Source of the DNA: Sporosarcina sp. FSL K6-1522
Lineage (GTDB): Bacteria > Bacillota > Bacilli > Bacillales_A > Planococcaceae
Reading direction: 5' to 3'
NCBI RefSeq assembly: GCF_038622445.1
Contig: NZ_CP152019.1
Location: 2,764,501-2,828,500 of the forward strand
DNA length: 64,000 nt
The position numbers were made by a program, and so were the translations under genes. Shown here one piece after another: positions 62,404 to 64,000 of this stretch. Every line of letters starts with the position of its first letter. Within the stretch, counting starts at the first letter, position 1. The notes under the pieces were generated by a model. The model had not been told where the DNA came from and searched no databases. It saw only the letters and a program-made list of their open reading frames with translations.

Positions 62404-63702
62404 GTGAAGAGTAGTCGCGGCCGATTAGGCCAATATTCATTATTACATTCAGTAGAAAGCTTATCTCCATATCTAGTAGAAACAGAGCTATTTACGGAAG
62501 CAGCTTTTTACGTTTGCATAGAAAAGTACAAGGCATTTGTCATTCAGCCTGTTTTTGGTCCTGGGGAGGTTCGTATATTCAGTGAAAACAGTAAGTTTAG
62601 GATTGTTTCAAAGACAAACACCATAATATGTGTGGATCGAGAAGAGGTTTATCAACATTTGGTCCGTAATGAAATCAAGCAAAAGTATGCTGTCATTAAG
62701 CCCATAAAGATGAATTGTCGATATGCCCAGGGCAATTGTCATTATTTTGTGACCGTTCATCGGCGATCAGCAACATGTGAGTGGCGGTTACACGCTTATA
62801 CAGAGAAAGTGAAGACGACGAATGGTCGAGGGATTTATAAGTATTTCCGCCGCGAGATAGCAAAAGTATGCTTGTTAGCAGCAAAACAGCTAGGAGCATT
62901 CTTTCCAGCGTGTCATACGATTGTTATTGAAATTGTGTATGACATGAAAGAGGGAATATGGATTCATGATACGGTTTTGCATTATCCAAGAAGTAAATGG
63001 AGCCAGTGTCTCGCACTCACTGTCAAGAGTCTACTAGAGCCCTTCATACCTATTACAGCTTTACTTACTGAGGCTACGTTTAGTGATTTTCTTCACAGAT
63101 ATCATCAAGTCATCATTAAGCCTTGCTACGGGCAAGAAGGTTTAGGAATTGTACAAATATCTAAAACTACTGACCATTCCTATGAAATACATGCAGGAAT
63201 GAAGAAGATGACAAAATCGACTCTTGAAGAAACCTATCGTTTTATCGAAGAACATTATCTTTGTGAAAAGTATTATGTGATTCAGCAAAGATTACCGTTA
63301 GCAACGATCAATGACTGTCCAATGGATTGTAGAGCCATTGTGCAAAAGGTAGATTCGATTTGGAGAGCAACCGGAAAGATTGTTAAGGTCGCAGGCCCAG
63401 GGTTCTTTATAACCAATGCAGCCCAAGAGCTACAATCACTGGAAAACGCCATTCGAAACTCAAACATGCCATATATACCTATTGATTTACTAGAAGACGA
63501 AATAGATGAAATTTGTATCGTTGCTGCCGGATTGCTTGAAGAGAATAAGTCAGGGATTAAGATCATTGGCTTTGACATAGGCATTACAAATTGGGGAGAT
63601 ATATGGATCATTGAGGGCAATGACACCCCCGATCTTTCCATGTTCTATAAACTAGAAGACAAAGAGACTTACCAGGCTATTTTGAAAGCCAAAGGAAATT
63701 AA
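62404..63702 (+). CDS. Tandem YheC/YheD-type ATP-grasp protein with degenerate first half
   Basis: The 432-residue protein is an internal duplication. Residues 7-54 (LGQYSLLHSVESLSPYLVET... ending FVIQPVFGPG) align with 198-245 (WSQCLALTVKSLLEPFIPIT... ending VIIKPCYGQEG). KYAVIKP with HRRSATCEWRLHAYTEKV aligns with YYVIQQR with QKVDSIWRATGKIVKV. GIWIHDTVLHYP aligns with DIWIIEGNDTPD. The second half keeps the ATP Lys (IIKP), glycine loop and metal Glu-x-Asn (IEGND); the first half lacks the glycine-rich loop and the metal ligands. YheC/D proteins are coat-associated in B. subtilis with unknown reaction. The GTG start follows AGGAGGAGG. Confidence 0.82.
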   Translation: MKSSRGRLGQYSLLHSVESLSPYLVETELFTEAAFYVCIEKYKAFVIQPVFGPGEVRIFSENSKFRIVSKTNTIICVDREEVYQHLVRNEIKQKYAVIKPIKMNCRYAQGNCHYFVTVHRRSATCEWRLHAYTEKVKTTNGRGIYKYFRREIAKVCLLAAKQLGAFFPACHTIVIEIVYDMKEGIWIHDTVLHYPRSKWSQCLALTVKSLLEPFIPITALLTEATFSDFLHRYHQVIIKPCYGQEGLGIVQISKTTDHSYEIHAGMKKMTKSTLEETYRFIEEHYLCEKYYVIQQRLPLATINDCPMDCRAIVQKVDSIWRATGKIVKVAGPGFFITNAAQELQSLENAIRNSNMPYIPIDLLEDEIDEICIVAAGLLEENKSGIKIIGFDIGITNWGDIWIIEGNDTPDLSMFYKLEDKETYQAILKAKGN

Positions 63703-63734
63703 AACAGTGTATTCAATCTTGCAGGAAGTGAGAG

Positions 63735-63749
63735 AAGCAAAATTACGAT
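63735..63749 (+). promoter_or_regulatory. 15-nt motif shared by the two free-standing Mur-like genes (copy 2)
   Basis: This is an exact copy of AAGCAAAATTACGAT found at 60279-60293. It lies 62 nt before the TTG start of the second Mur-like gene. Confidence 0.45.
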
Positions 63750-63760
63750 GCAGTACCCAT

Positions 63761-63788
63761 ACATTAAAAATCTGCGTTTCATACTATA
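63761..63788 (+). promoter_or_regulatory. Sigma-K-like promoter of the second Mur-like gene
   Basis: ACA (63761-63763), 16 bp, then CATACTATA (63780-63788) matches the sigma-K pattern mACm-N16-CATANNNTA. A second -10 candidate CATACATTA (63758-63766), which also fits sigma-E (CATACATT), lies upstream. Confidence 0.5.
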
Positions 63789-63811
63789 GGTAGAGGAAAG
63801 GAGGCATCATA

Positions 63812-64000
63812 TTGAAACCTTTACTAGTGAAAGATATTCGAGAATTACTTCAAGGTGAATTGATTAGTGGTTCGGAAAACTGGCAGGTCAAGGATGCTAT
63901 TTATTATAAACGCCATGATCTAACGGAGCAGCATACACTGCTATTTGTTAGTAGAAGCGACTCTGTTAATTGGCAGGAAATTAATCAGAAAGGCCCTTCT
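63812..64000 (+). CDS. Second Mur ligase-like gene, N-terminal fragment (runs off the window)
   Basis: The frame begins at TTG 63812, 7 nt after AAAGGAGG, and is open to the window end (63 codons). The opening LKPLLVKDIRELLQGELISGSENW and the later HTLLFVSR closely parallel the opening of the Mur-like protein at 60336 (MKPFSVKHIRTMLAGDLVQGSDD..., HTLLFLKK). It is therefore a paralog. Catalytic parts lie beyond the window. The cluster evidently continues to the right. Confidence 0.8.
   Translation, partial: MKPLLVKDIRELLQGELISGSENWQVKDAIYYKRHDLTEQHTLLFVSRSDSVNWQEINQKGPS

Overview
The window is chromosomal DNA from a low-G+C, endospore-forming member of the Bacillota, most likely a Planococcaceae genus such as Sporosarcina or Lysinibacillus. 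The reasons are strong AGGAGG-type ribosome binding sites with frequent TTG/GTG starts, gene order resembling the Bacillus subtilis yqi/yqj (bkd, mce, mmdA, polY, rnz, namA, proC) and yne (ccdA-ccdC-yneK, citB-yneP-yneQ) regions, a proline T-box, an aconitase promoter laid out like CcpC-controlled citB, and a CotY/CotZ-type spore coat protein. Family assignments come from reading motifs and recalled family features; no database search was run. I saw no rRNA, tRNA or CRISPR array.

Region 1 (1-13.9 kb) is branched-chain amino acid catabolism. It has the end of a GDPD gene, a DUF2627 gene, bkdR, leucine dehydrogenase, lpdV-bkdAA-bkdAB-bkdB, and then mutA-mutB-meaB. Together these take Val/Ile/Leu through oxo acids and acyl-CoAs, with propionyl-CoA feeding methylmalonyl-CoA and succinyl-CoA. 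The ptb and buk genes found in the B. subtilis bkd operon are absent, and BkdR has lost its sigma-54 contact motif. A decayed IS605-type tnpB follows at 14.2-15.5 kb.

Region 2 (15.5-32.4 kb) holds a CwlO-like wall hydrolase, a bacilliredoxin, the 32-residue stressosome anchor Prli42, and an operon of methylmalonyl-CoA epimerase, carboxyltransferase, an M20 peptidase and a CheW protein. It continues with dinB, rnz, a YbaK protein, namA, an EamA transporter, proC behind a proline T-box, a TFIIB-zinc/SPFH pair, a metallo-hydrolase, an SDR and a MepB protein.

Region 3 (32.6-54.6 kb) starts with an acetoin dehydrogenase module (acoR, acoLABC) with a visible upstream palindrome, a -24/-12 promoter and a CcpA cre box. 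Next come a lipoprotein, a heterodimeric ABC exporter, cytochrome c/copper assembly genes (ccdA, a thioredoxin-like gene, ccdC, a DUF2621 gene, a SCO1 gene), a lytic transglycosylase-like gene, a GlsB-type gene with a sigma-B-like promoter, a PLP enzyme plus sugar-lactone oxidase pair, aconitase, a thioesterase and a YneQ-like gene.

Region 4 (54.6-64 kb, running off the end) is the most unusual. In 9.4 kb it holds two paralogous ATP-grasp ligases, a CotY/CotZ-type coat protein, a YheC/D-type ATP-grasp fused to a MurF-like ligase (the architecture of cyanophycin synthetase), a separate Mur ligase-like protein, an 11-cysteine orphan protein, a tandem YheC/D protein with one degenerate half, and the start of a second Mur-like paralog. 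Sigma-K-like promoter elements and a 15-nt motif shared by the two free-standing Mur genes suggest late-sporulation expression. I propose it as a candidate undescribed peptide- or amino-acid-ligation system that decorates or builds part of the spore surface. That function is inference.
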